Below, in pieces: positions 48,887 through 61,898 of a stretch of 64,000 nucleotides of DNA. The notes below the pieces were generated by a model that ran no database searches, had not been told where the DNA came from, and saw only the letters and a program-made list of their open reading frames with translations. The stretch lies in assembly GCF_019649055.1 (NCBI RefSeq), contig NW_026570230.1, positions 1,674,001 through 1,738,000 on the forward strand, written 5' to 3'. The stretch is from Paramacrobiotus metropolitanus. Its lineage: Eukaryota; Tardigrada; Eutardigrada; Parachela; Macrobiotidae. Every line of letters begins with the position of its first letter. Position 1 is the first letter of the stretch. The position numbers and the translations under genes were made by a program.

Positions 48887-51459
48887 AAAACAAAAATACC
48901 ACTTACTTATATAAAAACTGTCTTTCAGACAGTAAAATAATTTATAATGCATCCATAGAAGTATATAGGGCATTAATATGATCACGATCCAATGTCACTT
49001 TAGAAGGTTAAAGGTCACGTTACCAGTAAGTATAATTATGACAGCAGTAAAATAGTTTATCTGCAATATGCAAATTAATAGAAATTACAACTTGAGTATC
49101 TATGTTGAAAGGCCATCAATGTCAACATTTTATCGTTTCGATGCTTCTATTGTGACATATGCGCAACAGATTCTATAAAAACAATTTACTGTTGTATACC
49201 GTATTTGAATGCCATCTTTGGATTACATCTAACAATGCTTAAAATACTATTTCTGTCAGTTTACGTACCATTTTTAAATATCGTTTCTATCCTTTTTTGT
49301 CTTTTATATACTCGCCAGTCACTGCTAAGGCGGCAACTAATTAATCCGCTAAATTTTTGTTCTTAAATTGCTCTCATGAAACTTACCAGGTTATAGCAGC
49401 TTAAAATCAAATTAACTGAAAAATAAAGCTGCAACGATTATACGTAGCATACAATTTCAAGTTTAAAATATCTGTAGTATTGTGACGCGGTGGTGTCACC
49501 TTTAATTTCCAAAGATTAGTCGCGCAATTGTAGGCAGAGTAGAAACTTACGTTTTCGTAATTTGGGCTTCCATGCATAAGTGCGCAAATCAAAACAATAA
49601 GGCATTTCGATTGCAGAATTAGCATGTGCCGTATGACGGACACATCGAACGGTGGGAAACACGAAGACCGGCGCGACCTATGGAAAGGCCATGCCGTTTT
49701 CGATGATGGGAAAGATTCTCATGCCTTTTATGGGCCTCGTAATTTGTTATCACTCAAAGATTTTAAATCGTTTAAATTAAGCAGCACACTTTAACCGCCG
49801 ACTGGCGAGAAGATCATGCGTTTCTTCAATTTATGATCTTGCAACTTTTATGGACGCATTTGTGCTTGATTGCTTCGAATGCATTGTACTGCAAGTTGCC
49901 GAACGTAATAACGTTATGTATGTTAACCAAGAGCACAACACAAGCGAAGTACAATTGTATACTAGTAACATACTTATATACTCGTATTACTAAAAAAAAT
50001 AAGTAATTATAAAAGTAGGTGTAATACACACATATGTAGATGCAGAACGTAGTAGCTGCATACAAATTAAATACCTATGTACAGCAGTAAAGACACCCTT
50101 TCTTACTGACTTTCGGGTTATTTATCTAGTTTACTAAAGATTAACGAATATGTCAAGCTAACAATCAAAGAAATTAATTTCGACATTTGCAAAGATTTTA
50201 ATGCTGCTGCGAATTCCAACAGAATAAATATTTCACAATCAGCTTAACAATTTGTAAAGGTGATACCGGTACCGTGGCACCGATTGTTAGCCTAATATAA
50301 AATAATATATTTTTCCGGTAAAACAGAGAAATAACTTCCACAACAACACAACATATTTTGACTTCCCCTCTTATATCGGGTACATCGTGTTTTCTCATCA
50401 TTGGTGGTCAGCGTCAATAAATCAGCGGCAATTGGCGATTATGGAGCAATGATCGTCGCGGGGGCCGCTTTGATCATTAACGGCCGAATACACAGTAACT
50501 GACTAACTGTATTTAACGTAAGGGATGCAGATACGAGTACATACGCCGCACGCCGCCGACGCGGACTCTAATCAGCATTGCATCCAAATCGGTATTGGCC
50601 TAATAAAACAATTGCCATCACTAGATTATTCCGTCGCAAATGCCCGCCACAGCTGCCTGATACTCCGCGGGAATGGATTCCGAAAACAACTGGCGGAAAC
50701 AATAGCGGAATGATTTTAATGATGACTACCGATTACGACAGCCTGCGCTAATGGCATGGCCGCGGTATGTGTGATCGCATTGTACCGATAATCGACAATA
50801 ATTTACCAGCTTTGCTTATTGGCTGAAAAACAACCTTAATGATCGTGTTTCGTAATGGTCGACGCTACAGAAATGCACAACATTTGGCGGCTGAACATTG
50901 CGTGGAGTTGTCCGCAGATGTTGCATTTATCTGTACACTGCGGTTTATTATACGAGTACTCTGAAGTTTGTGAATAATTACGCGAAGTAGTTCAGCACAT
51001 GTCGCCGTTGTCGCTTTTGACGATTCTCTGTTTCCGGTTTTTTGTTTTAATGGTTTTCCGGTTATATTTGGCTTTACCTTCGAATAAATTGCCTAATACC
51101 GGAAAAATACTTCTGTCTTCCGAATTAAATTTAAAAGCGTATTTCGAAAGCAGTCATCTAAAGGTCAAGATTTTTAAAAATTGCGTACCAAAAAAGTAGT
51201 CGCATTATTATTAACCTTGTTACGATCACTAGCAAGCATATATATTAATTTTGTCTGTGTGCTCCTTAATATCATCTTTCTGGTATTCTGTGTCATTTGG
51301 CAGTAATCATGAACCCACCGGAAAATCACTGCGCTTGTACTGTTGTACTGCGCACATCGGCGAATATAGATGTGTCCCTTCGCGCCATACTTTGATACTT
51401 CGGCAACCGCGCTGCTGATAAAGTCGTAACGTTAACGTCAAAATTCATAAAAGTAATGC

Positions 51460-51790
51460 ACAGCGGGGACAATGAAGGACAAAATGATTGACACAATGAT
51501 ATGGTTGTGTCACAGGATTAATCGCGCCCATTGGCTAAATGATGCACAAACGGCGGGGGATGCCCGATAAGTCCCGATAGGCAATATTTGGGAAGATATA
51601 TAATGTCGAAGGGCATTATAGTGATCCCGCTGTATGATAGGGCCCGTCATTTGGCGGGATTAACTGGAATATGGATGACTATTATATTAATTCGGAGCCG
51701 GTACACAGTATAACCGACGACCACGGGACAATTGCTCTCCCGGGACTTCGCCGCATACCGATAACGACCGACCAACGGCTGAACATTTAA
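51460..51790. promoter_or_regulatory. Candidate cis-regulatory block downstream of eve
   Basis: A GC-richer island in AT-rich spacer with two GGATTA (bicoid/otd-class) homeodomain sites, AGGATTAATC at 51514-51523 and GCGGGATTAAC at 51654-51664, and ATTGG (CCAAT inverse) near 51530. Drosophila eve has enhancers on both sides of the gene; placing one here is inference from composition and position. Confidence 0.25.
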
Positions 51791-52390
51791 CCTCTGCGTT
51801 GTGTTCATATTCCCATAATACGATTATTCTCCCAGATTACTAACCAATCAGTCTTAAATACATAAATCACGGCAGATCTTAAATGTATCGCTTTTTTGCG
51901 ACGTAGTACGTACTCGTATCACGAGTATTAAATATGTGGCGTCGTGTATAGCAGCTGAAAAATTCGCTTTGACGTACTTATTTGAATCCTTATTTGGCCG
52001 TAAATAAATGTTTATTTTACGAAACTTATTCAAAGATATCTTTCACATTTGTGTTAAAAAGCCTACGTTACAGTGCACAGGTTTTTTAATTGCATCTTTA
52101 AATATCTGTACATAAGCAGAATGTCCCGGAATCAAAAGCAGACCGTGCACGAGCGCAATATAATGACATTAATTTTGTATTATCGTTCTGGGATTCTGCG
52201 TGATCATAATATGTATATCATGCACAAAAATTAGTGCAGTAACTAAAAGGAAACAATTCAGTGTAACGGCAGAATTTCCGAACAAGCGCATAGAATCGAA
52301 TTCGATATATATATAAAAGCGATATCGAGTGTAGAATACTTTTCGCACATAATGCTCAGCATATCTGCCAAAGGTCACCGGGTACTGTCC

Positions 52391-54069
52391 TTACGTGCTG
52401 CGACTCGGGGGCGTCAACAACGCCTGGAACAGCGGGGTACGATGTGGATTGTCCTCCGGGGTTTTCTCTTTACTCAAACTCTTCAGAGGAAACGGGACAC
52501 TTCCGTGCTGGGAAAAAGGGAAGGAGGGCAGTGCGGCACTAACCTCATGCCCAGGTTTGTACAGAGGGGACTGTTCGGGGGAGCGTGTCCCGGGGAGAAT
52601 GGGATAGGGCAGTGCCGGTCGATAGTTTCCGTACATGCCGTAGAAAAAGGGTGCCGCTGCCGGGTTGGGAGCGGCGGCCGTGTAGCGGTGGAAGGGGTTG
52701 TTGGAGGAGGCCAGGCTGTACATGTAGGCCGCGGCAAAATGGGGGTCGGGATAGGGCCAAATCATCGACGTTTTCTGCCGTTTGTCTTTCATGCGGCGAT
52801 TTTGAAACCATACCTAGAAAATATAAATTATAATTTTATAAATGTAATGTGCAGTTTATCATTCGATAATTTTAACCGCCACAACAAAAAATTTCGTAGT
52901 ACAAATGAATGTTCATCGGCTTGACAATATATACGGTATGACAATCGTATATTACGTTGAACCCAGAAGTATAGTTTGTAAAAAATCTAATCTAGTTTGT
53001 AGAGCTTTGAGCAAAAAGGGAATTGAAGTGGTTATCTCAATTTTGTAACGCAACCCAGTAAGCAAAGTATACCGTAAGTACGGTTGTTATACTTGATTAA
53101 CTACATGCGGTATGAGCAGCCATTGATTGATTCACAAATTAGACGTTTTATGGCTGCATTACTAATGGAACAGTTAGCTTAGCTATTTTAAAGGTCAAGA
53201 ATCAGCATAACATAACGTTTGTAAGTGCAAATTAATTGAAACTATAAATATACGGTACCCTTTACGTATGTCGGGATGTCTCTAGTATTATTAATTCCGC
53301 TACAGGTACACACATATACTCTTATAACTTTTTATCTTCTGATGATTAGTTGCTTATCGGCGATTTTTTCCCAGTCACTAGTTTTATAAAAATCAGCACT
53401 CTTCATAAAGCATAACCCGATGGAAATGGCAGACAGTAGTTACTGGGTGAATTCTCGTACGTACCTTTATAGTGCTTTCCGGTAAATTCAAGCTGGCGGC
53501 CAGTTCGCATCGCCGGGGTCGAGACACGTAGTTTTCACGGAGGAACTCCTTTTCCAGGCGACCGATCTGTTCGCGGGTGAAAGCTGTACGATAGCGACGT
53601 ATCGGAGCATTTGGATCGTTTGCGAGCGCTATAAAAATTGTCCCAGTATTATTAGGATTTGATTGATGATATTAATACTATATGAAGAGAATTTAACGTC
53701 ACCGAGTTGTTGGCAATACACCAAGTAAGTGCCAAAAAAGAAAAGTAACCTTGGTCTTTCTGGCGAGTAAAGCAGTTAGGTGGAATATTTATTTTCAGTT
53801 AGCGAGAACAAAACTAACAATATTTATTTTAAAAACATAATCGGATGGCCACAAAAGTCACGATAATGTATTGTGGCATAGATTTCTAACAATAACATAA
53901 CACAACGCTGCCTAAATACTGTGTCTCTTACTTGTGCATTGCGGGCTACACCACTGAAAATTAATAAGGATTTACCTCGCGACTTATCAGTATTGGTGGA
54001 CATTACTGAGTAGTCCTCGTCATCCGACAGATGTTTGGAGTCCAGATGATCGGGTATAAAGCTCACCAT
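52391..54069 (-). CDS. eve: Even-skipped homeodomain transcription factor
   Basis: Exons 54069-53976, 53628-53465 and 52813-52391 join in frame to 226 aa. The homeodomain spans residues 41-100 and carries Eve/Evx-specific runs: [38 protein letters not shown], then [12 protein letters not shown] with W88, Q90 (position 50) and N91 (position 51). Directly after it comes [13 protein letters not shown], the Eve-class extension. The N-terminus is only 40 aa and acidic; the C-terminus is Pro/Ala/Tyr-rich. An intron splits the homeodomain between residues 46 and 47, as in many Evx genes. Eve is a nuclear segmentation and neural patterning repressor. Protein length is short compared with Drosophila Eve (376 aa). 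Confidence 0.93.
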
Positions 54070-54197
54070 GGTGCCCCGGCACTAATTTTGAATGTTTAAC
54101 AACACAAAATTATTTAAATCGCGCGACGACGATCTTTGCAGTAGCCAAAACAATCTGGAAATAAAGTTAAGAATATTTAGAATCTGTTTTGGGTGTG

Positions 54198-54206
54198 CTT
54201 TTTATA
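54198..54206 (-). promoter_or_regulatory. TATA box of eve
   Basis: TATAAAAAG on the minus strand, about 130 bp upstream of the eve ATG, in a suitable place for a core promoter with a leader of about 100 nt. Confidence 0.5.
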
Positions 54207-54959
54207 CTCTCTGCACGACGTTTACTACCTTGCATCGGCCGAAACTGTCGATCACCGCGCTGATTGGCTGGCCGCGCATTATACGATGATATTGTAGAAA
54301 TCATTAAGGACACAAAAGGGGCGTGACCTGCGTTATGAGCATTCAATTCATATTCCTCCTGCAAATGCTTCAGATATCCGGCGGCTGGCTGTGTGTCGGG
54401 ATTATGCAGAATAACGGGCGCTAACTGTGCGACGATTAGCGTCAGATTTGCATATTTATCCAGAATTAAATATCTCACGACATGGGTCAGCATCACAATA
54501 TACGGATTACGGAATGCAATAATATGTATAATGCATTACGATAAATAGCCTATTATCGGCGTTTTCTGTGGGAATTCTAATTTGTTTGGATTTCATTGTT
54601 TTCTTGTTTCCAGTTTCATCAGCACAAAGTAACCTGCAAGAGAAAGCACAAAATTAACGAATTCTTTTTCCAGTAAATTAAAACAGTTGTTTTAATTTTA
54701 GGAAATAAAAAGCTTTGTACGTGTACAAATTTTTTGTAAACAAAATTTTAGTGACAGAAAGCCGGAATAAACACATAAAGTACCTGACATGAAAAAAGTA
54801 CCTGGCATAAAATTAACTACAGATATGCAGGAACAGTTTAAACAATCACATAATATGCGTGGTGCAAAACCGGGTGGTGATACATCACATATGCGTATAA
54901 ATTTACAATGTATGGGTTAATTGCGTATCGTTATTAAAAATAAGCGTATTTTTCTTCGC

Positions 54960-55120
54960 ATTTGGCATGGGAAATCGGACCAGTTATCATAAAGCCATAA
55001 AGGTCACAGTCAGGAGCGTATGGCTGTGTAATAATGATCCTAGCAGCCGTAAAAAGCGCACGGCAATGACAATCATAACAACTGGCGGCAGATGCGCTTC
55101 ATAAAACACGACAGTCGTTT
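54960..55120. promoter_or_regulatory. Candidate eve upstream enhancer with caudal-like sites
   Basis: Several ATAAA/TTTAT cores in CATAAAG, CCATAAAG, TCATAAAA and TTTTTATGG contexts (Caudal/AbdB-type), and two AAGGTCA-type nuclear-receptor half sites, lie within 160 bp, about 900-1050 bp upstream of the eve start. Assignment rests on motif clustering only. Confidence 0.25.
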
Positions 55121-56208
55121 TTATGGGTACCAACACTTACACATATAGAACACAGGAGTGGACCCACAGCACAGTGCGCCGGGTTTTTTTACAACCCCCC
55201 CGGTAATCACCAACAATCATTGGCTGCACCATCACGCAAACGACATCTCGCAGTGCGGTCATTAACAGCGCCAACGGTTCCAAGCTGACTCGATGATCAT
55301 AATACCCGTAAGTCGTCAGCGACGACGCCAGCATTAAAAACAACAACCGACGGCTTATGAAACGGCAATAACAATCACTGACCGATACATATCTAATTCC
55401 TTCACCCCGGGAACGTGCAGCCAGACCATTGCGGTGTTCTTTATGCAGGGCCATAATGTTGTTGTTATTGCGCTCTTGATGATCTTTCATGGCCGCATGC
55501 AACGATTAGACTAGCGACAAACTCATTATGTACTATATGTACTTGAGTACAATATTTTTCCACCACCGTTCGCCACCAGTTGCAGGTGTTTACTGTTTAG
55601 TATAACTTAATTTTGTAGCGGACGTAATCGACGAAACATGCAGTAGAGGCCTACTCTATAAGGTGTAGAAGTACCTCTATCACTATATCTCTGGGGAAAA
55701 ATTATTTCTATCAGAAAATTAATATAACTCGCTTCCTTTTACAGCAAAGATTTTTAGTTTTTTAAACTATTACAGGTTTATTAAGTACCGTCGTGTAAAT
55801 TAACACCGAGCGATGTGATGAAGTGCAATTTCATGGGTTACTTCCCTTCCGTGTACCGCATCGGTGATCTTATTACGCTTTAGAACTAACCCGTACAGTG
55901 GTTAAACATTGGTTTCTACTTGTGTACATACGAAAAAAATGCACCCATGTGAAGCGTTGTGTTTCCGTTTATCTTGTTTCTTTGAGAATTTGCTCAGAGT
56001 AACTAAATGAATAGAAAATATTGTCAGTAGTCACTTTCAGTGTTGATTCAAACTTTAAAGCAGCAATCGCTTCTACCGCTTCTCGGCAGACGTGAATCTA
56101 CGAGACTTGCATATTTCAGTCATGAGGAAATTTTTGTGAGAAGCGCCTTTTTAAATTTTTACTACCGGTGACATCGTGGGAACGCGTAGCGCGACTGTGC
56201 ATCCGCCC

Positions 56209-56636
56209 TATAAAATTGAATTAAGCCCTTGATCAGCTAAACTGGTTTACAGCGCCAGTGTCCACTGTCCAATGTCCGGTATCTATATCTGCAATGTGCC
56301 AACTGCCGGCGGTGCAGCCGGACACTGGAGCATGCCGGGAATGCCATAAACAATAAGGATGTTCTGATTGTTTATGCCGGCGGTGTGCTTCCTGTCTCTG
56401 AGCAATTGTCAGTGCACACAGAGGAGCACGAAGTGTTTCAATTAGGGAACTCTATACAAACATCCCATCCTGCAATAATGTCATTAACAAATGACCATTA
56501 CGCGCTGACAATGGGCTATGGTCAGCCGCTCACCGCCGCCTCAGGTTATTACTGGATTCTGTGTAGTGGATCACCCGCAAGCTCTGTAGTAATCCGAATG
56601 GTTTTTTTAACCGAATCCGGAGCTTTTATACAATAA
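56209..56636 (+). other. Unassigned open frame with a TATA-like element
   Basis: CTATAAAAT at 56208-56216 precedes a stop-free frame from 56241 to a stop at 56634-56636. An acceptor-like TTTACAG lies at about 56246-56252. The frame includes LQCANCRRCSRTLEHAGNA, a cysteine cluster that faintly recalls a LIM finger, then unfamiliar sequence. A different frame gives a 25-codon ORF at 56273 (MSGIYICNVPTAGG...). No decision is possible; it may be a gene fragment or chance. Confidence 0.2.
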
Positions 56637-58716
56637 TTACCATGTACCGTGCACAATATTGTAGCCCAGCACCTTTTATACAAGTGTTGTACTGTATATT
56701 ATATACAGTATATGAAAACCGATAATAAGTTTCTTCTTGTGCAGTAAGACCGCAGTAATGAGTGGCATTGGGTGCAGACGTAGTGTAGTAGTGTCCCAAA
56801 AGTGTTAATACTTGTACTTGCAAGTTTTCAGTATAAACTTGAAAGTACTAATAATGTGTATTAAATGTGTACATATCGGTACACTGCAAGCTCTTGTTTT
56901 TTGAATAATTGTTGCATTGTTCTTGGCTATTACTTGTCGAGGTAAAGCTTAAACCGCGAACTGAACCAGTTTCAATCAAACTGCTGCGCTACATATACCC
57001 GTATTTAACACAACTTTGTGTGTCCAATAAAAATTTACATTTTGCTGTAACTACAGTATAAATTATAAATGTTATCAGACAAACAAAATAATACTCGTTT
57101 AGTCGTATATATTCTGACTGTCGCCTCTCGCAATGCGTTATTAACGATAACTTTATTATGTTCGCGATATAATATTATGTAGTATGTACAATACTGCCTT
57201 TTTTGCTTGTTTGCCACTGCAAATTTACATTAATGTCGTTCCATGTAAAAATCAGTTTAGAAAGTTATGTGGGCGATGATAGGCGAAGTGTTAAAGTCAA
57301 TTGGCGGCAAAGACACCGCTAATGAGCGTAAATGCCTCCTCATACGGACTGGTCAGTGGTCACTCTGCGCGGCACGCACGGGAGCGCCGGCAGAACCGGG
57401 ATCGTAAAGATTTTACAAGCTGTCCCATGTTGACAGTGACGCTCCGGTCCGGCCATCCGCTATTCTGTCGTGGGAGCGCCCTACTCCACCTCTGCGTGCC
57501 GCACATTCCTTTCATTCCCATTCGCCGGGACAATGGGCGCAAATCATTTAAATGGCAAGATGTGCGCGCTGTGTCTTTATGACCGGGTAATTAATCGATT
57601 ACGCACTGTGTCCCTGGGACAATTCAACGGGATTATCATTTGCTGCCTTTAATTTTTCTCCTGATGATTGTGTTTACATCTATTCTGCACGAAGATATTT
57701 ATGATTATATACAGATACAAGCTACAAAGTACAGTACGCGTTGGTCAAGGTTGTCATAATTCGGGTAACAAGAAAATTTAATATTCTTCGTGCCGGCAAA
57801 AATCCATGCTAAGGATGACGATACATATTAAAAAAAATGTAAGGTATGTGAAACATAACAAAAACTCTACGAATCTGCCTGATGGGTGGCCTGCTAAACA
57901 TCATCATCTTATTGAACCGAAAAAACAAAACAATTTCGCAAATATTTCTCTTACACGAACCACGACGTCCACAGCTGGATCTGTATACGCTACTCTAGGA
58001 ACGCTGCATACGATACTACTGTAATGTATCTGTATAGATTTATTACGATAATATATAATATACGTACAGTTGCGAACGTCGTGGTGGTACAGATACCAAA
58101 ATAAAAAATATGAGTATTCACTGCTTAGTGCTTACAGTAGTTTTCACAGAGTTCGATGTTTAGAATGACTTCGCGCCGAAAGCTTGAACTGGATGCATTA
58201 TAAAGGAACCCCCTAAAAGATGTCCGCATTAAAACAGAAACAACTTTCAATAACTTAACTAATGGAGGTCATTTGCAGAAACTTTTACCAAGCTCACGTA
58301 CGAATCCCTGGCGATAATGCGGTAGTGAGAAAGAGGTGTTAAAATATCGACCCAATCTAGGAAGAAGCCCGTGAGGGAAAAACAATATCTTGCGCAGATC
58401 TCTTTAATGCGATGCCAAAAGAAACAACAAACCAAGATACTTCGGTAAGGGTACTTCGGTAAGGTCGGCCACATACGAAAATCTAAATCATCTGTCTGTA
58501 CAACAACTGCCGTCCACGCACAATCAAATTCCTGCGAAAACAAAAGAGTTCATAACTGTAAGACTATCCTTCCGCTGTCCCGCCTGTGATTTCCACCACC
58601 GTTGACGGCTTCGAAAATAAAAGCACTTGGATACGCATTTCGACAGATACACAAACAAATTTCACTAGAGCCATCACATCGAGTACATGTGTACAACAGA
58701 CTACACAGAAATCCAC

Positions 58717-60670
58717 TCAAAATACACTGTGGCTAGCTCGCGCGCGCATGCGAACAGCATCCCGCGATCCAGTCCCGGCGCTGCTTTTCTGCAGCCGTTC
58801 GCACTGTGGACAGTACCATTTTTTCTTCTCGATATCCTCAGCACGTTGGACCCCCACACACAGTCCATGGAACCACTCGGTTTGGCACTGGCGATTATCG
58901 CAGGCCACCATGAAACCGCCTTCATCTTCCGACTTCCCACAGAAACAGTACAGTTTCTCTTCCCTTGTGGCTGCACTTTTCCGGCCCACTTGGTATTGTC
59001 CCCGCTGCATACCTCGGCCGCGTGCCGGATTACCTGTAAGCAATTTATTGCTATTTACCAGGTTATCAAAGAAGAAAGCTGTACCAGTGTACCTACACTT
59101 GTTACAGTATTTTGAAGATTTTGATATTTTCATTGCGTGCGAACGCGCCCGGTCTTATTCAATATTCGCTGTTGTTCGATATGATAATATCTGAGTCTGA
59201 TGTGCAGTAACTTCCAAGTGATTCAAACAACAGCCTACAGCTTTAACCAGAGAGAAAATAAACAAACGCCGGCGTATGTTTATTCTCTATATGCTTTAAC
59301 TGAGCAACCACCGACTTCGATCGAAGGAATCCAGATTAACATACGTATCACCATGGCACAGCGATACTCATCATCCACTATCAATTCAAAACTGATCAGC
59401 AAAATTCACCATCGTAAGTAAATTTTAATTCACGGAATTTTACGTTTTTCTATATGAATTTATGCGCTATATCACACTTGCACAGTTTTGTTAATCTGAA
59501 GGACTTGTAACAGGTAGTGCAATTATCCACAAAATCAGCCTACGGTAATTACGTACCTAGAATTTCTTTTATGCGGAGGTCGTGCCCGACATCCGACTGA
59601 ACCGATTCATCACTGGAGTCGGAGCTAGGACAATAATTTCGCTGACGCGGGAGAGTTTGAGTGGATGCGTTGGTCCACTGGTGGTCAGCGGAGACCGGCT
59701 CATTGGGGCATCTCAGCAGCCGCTGATTGGGATTGAGGACGGAAACAGTGGAGCGGCGTCGATCCGTAGCAGATTGCTGGCGCGTCACTGCAGCTGCGCC
59801 AGAACGGCGACAAGTTTCCTGACTAAAAGCAAAAAGGTCAACGTGCATCGGGCGAAGTAAGTATGGTGTACAATACCATACATCTGCATTACGGATGCCT
59901 TGACCATTGCTGCTACAGGGAAGTGATGCACAAAGATACAAAATCGTAATTCACGCTACGCTGCTATCTATGTATGAATTCCCTGTACAGACCTACAAAA
60001 TACCGAGCGTTCGATACAAAAAACTGCATGCCAAACTTCCAAATATTTCACAAATCAAAAATATGATTCGATGAACGTTAGCAAAAAACAAGTACTAAAT
60101 CGAACTACAAAATTTTTCCTGAAATTACTCTTATCCCGATCCGTGGAGTTATGATCGTAAAAGTACTGGTAAACACAAAGACAACAGGAACGCTAGATTT
60201 ACCGAGAAAGCTTACTTCTGGGTCTGCTGATCGGCCATCCGCCGTTCCGCTTCCATCTCCTTGTAGGCCTGTGCTTCTAATTTATCCGTGATCCCCGGAT
60301 AATCCACCTCCAATTCCATCTTGAACTTCTCCGTTTCCCCGTCCAGATGCCCACTCCAGCGCCCCATCATCTGCTCCAGCTCCTCGATGATCTTCACCTT
60401 CTCCGCGCCGTACTGCAGGATGCGATCGTATTCCAGCGAGATTTCGCTGGTAATCTGCTGCAGTTCCGTGGATTTCTGCACGCGTTCGGCGGGATACTGG
60501 CCGATGAGCACCTTCAGCTGCTGGGTGCGATCTTTCAGGTTCTTTATGGTGGAATGACGCTGGCTGACTTCCATGTCCAGTGCTTTGACACGGCCCAGAC
60601 GACTGTGGAAGATTTCGGGCAGTTCATTGCTGTATTCCAGAATATCATCCAGATATTTGAAGGACATCAT
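58717..60670 (-). CDS. ING3: Inhibitor of growth protein 3 (ING3), PHD-finger subunit of the NuA4/TIP60 complex
   Basis: Exons 60670-60216, 59822-59557 and 59033-58717 join in frame to 345 aa. The first two are linked by a CAGAA/GTAAGC donor and CTTTTAG acceptor. The N-terminal ING domain (about residues 3-125) has YLDDILEYSNELP and FKMELEVDYPGITDKLE, close to ING3's FKMELEADNAGIT. A disordered Ser/Arg linker follows. The PHD finger (269-318) shows C270-x-C272, C285-C290, H296-C299 and C315-C318, with ACDNRQCQTEWFH and KKWYCPQC typical of ING. ING3 reads H3K4me3 and recruits TIP60/NuA4 acetyltransferase. The human protein is 418 aa; the linker here is shorter. The start Met is doubled (60670 or 60667). 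Confidence 0.87.
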
Positions 60671-61898
60671 TACACTGTATCATGCGCTGCGTATCAACAG
60701 CAGAAAGCTGAAAGTCACGGAGATCTCCTGAATTGGAAAAGCGCAAAAGGCCGTTTGCCGCGTCGATCTCCCGTCGGTTAAATAATGAAAAAATTAATTA
60801 GCTCTTTCAGGGCAGGGTTTGAACTTCTTTTGTGAGCGGAAGATTTGTCTTGAACTCACGCAACAAGATTTTTTGACCTGAGTCGACACCGACTGCGTCT
60901 CGGCACGAGGCAAGGGTAAAGCCGGTATAAGACGTATTTATTACAAGAAGTCAGCAAGTCGCTTCCCGTACGTTGTCGATATGCACTGTGATCAACCCAC
61001 TGGGATCTGCTTTGTTGCGCTTGTTTAATAATTTCCCCGTAACTCTTGATGCTCATTACATCAGATTCAGGTCGTGATCAGGATTTCTAGAAATTCGTCA
61101 GAACGATTTTAAGCAACACCAACTACAAGAATTTTTCTATGAAATGGTTGGCCTTTTCGACATGATAATAACGTCCCTAAATTCTAAGGACATGCGTGCT
61201 TATGTATATGGATAAAATTAATTGTAAGATGGATGCGTTTTTACTTTGCATTTCTTTCGAAATATTTACTGTATGTACTGTACTTATTTTGACGTGAGAA
61301 ACATCGTTTCTCGATCGGAATTCCGCCATTAATGATTTCTAGCACTGACAGCTAAAATTTAAATCGGCACATGTGCATTTTAGGGCAACAAGAAAATTCC
61401 CGGCAGGAAACTGCGCTATTCCTCCAGCGGCTACCAAGATCACAGTTTATTGCGTTGCGACTTCTATACGAGCTTCTGTTTTTTCATGGCGTCCAGCGTG
61501 TGCTCGTACCCAAGACAATACTTTTTATTTATATTTTTGATGCTTCTCAACTCGCTGAGGAACAAGAAATACATAATTAAGCACACAAATGGATCGGTGA
61601 AGCATCAGTAAAGGCAAACTACAAATTCCACTAGAATTTCTTTCACAACGAAATCAACACAATCGGACACCGAAAAGAAAGAAAAGGCAACCGCGAAGAG
61701 AATCAGCACTAATGTGGTCCACACAGTTAGAAAAAATTAACTACCGTACAACAATATAAAACCTCTCCAGACTGATTACCACAAATAATCCAACAGGCAC
61801 CAGGACAGGCATACAACAATTAATATTTAGCCGGTAACAGCTTGCAAATACAGATACGTATTAAAGGCAATGGGTATTGGTCAGCCAATGCTGGTTCC
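60671..61898. other. Spacer between ING3 and MPI
   Basis: Upstream region of ING3 and downstream region of MPI. Frames at 60856-61056 and 61371-61580 have no recognisable motif. A minus-strand AATAAA-like site near 61524 could serve MPI. Confidence 0.45.

Larger units (their letters stand above)
48267..52390. other. Long non-coding interval downstream of eve
   Basis: About 4 kb without a recognised gene, between the four-pass membrane gene and the eve 3' end. It has a hairpin (48848-48886), GC-richer blocks near 49620-49740, 50400-50780 and 51360-51790, and several TACTCGTA/TACGAGTA octamers (about 49980, 50533, 50952, 51910). A minus-strand AATAAA at about 52011-52016 could end the eve transcript. 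Confidence 0.5.
54300..58716. other. Non-coding interval upstream of eve
   Basis: More than 4 kb without a confident gene. It includes a block with caudal-like sites (54960-55120), a 132-codon stop-free stretch with a TATA-like element before it (56209-56636), and a GC-rich block at 57300-57550. Frames at 54167-54496 and 55137-55502 lack motifs and splice support. Confidence 0.45.

Noticed and set aside
54167-54496. 109-codon minus-strand frame upstream of eve
   Set aside because: Overlaps the eve TATA region, has no recognised motif and is probably chance.
55137-55502. 121-codon minus-strand frame
   Set aside because: No family resemblance or splice support; lies in a likely regulatory stretch upstream of eve.
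58586-59194. 202-codon plus-strand frame
   Set aside because: It is antisense to the ING3 PHD exon, whose zinc ligands and splice sites are convincing on the minus strand.
59549-59941. 130-codon minus-strand frame as its own gene
   Set aside because: Its core (59557-59822) is the middle exon of ING3; the extra N-terminal part is intron.
60212-60670. Single-exon 152-aa coiled-coil protein
   Set aside because: The apparent stop overlaps a GTAAGC donor; joining to 59822 restores the frame and gives an ING protein with its PHD finger, so it is exon 1 of ING3 and not a separate gene.
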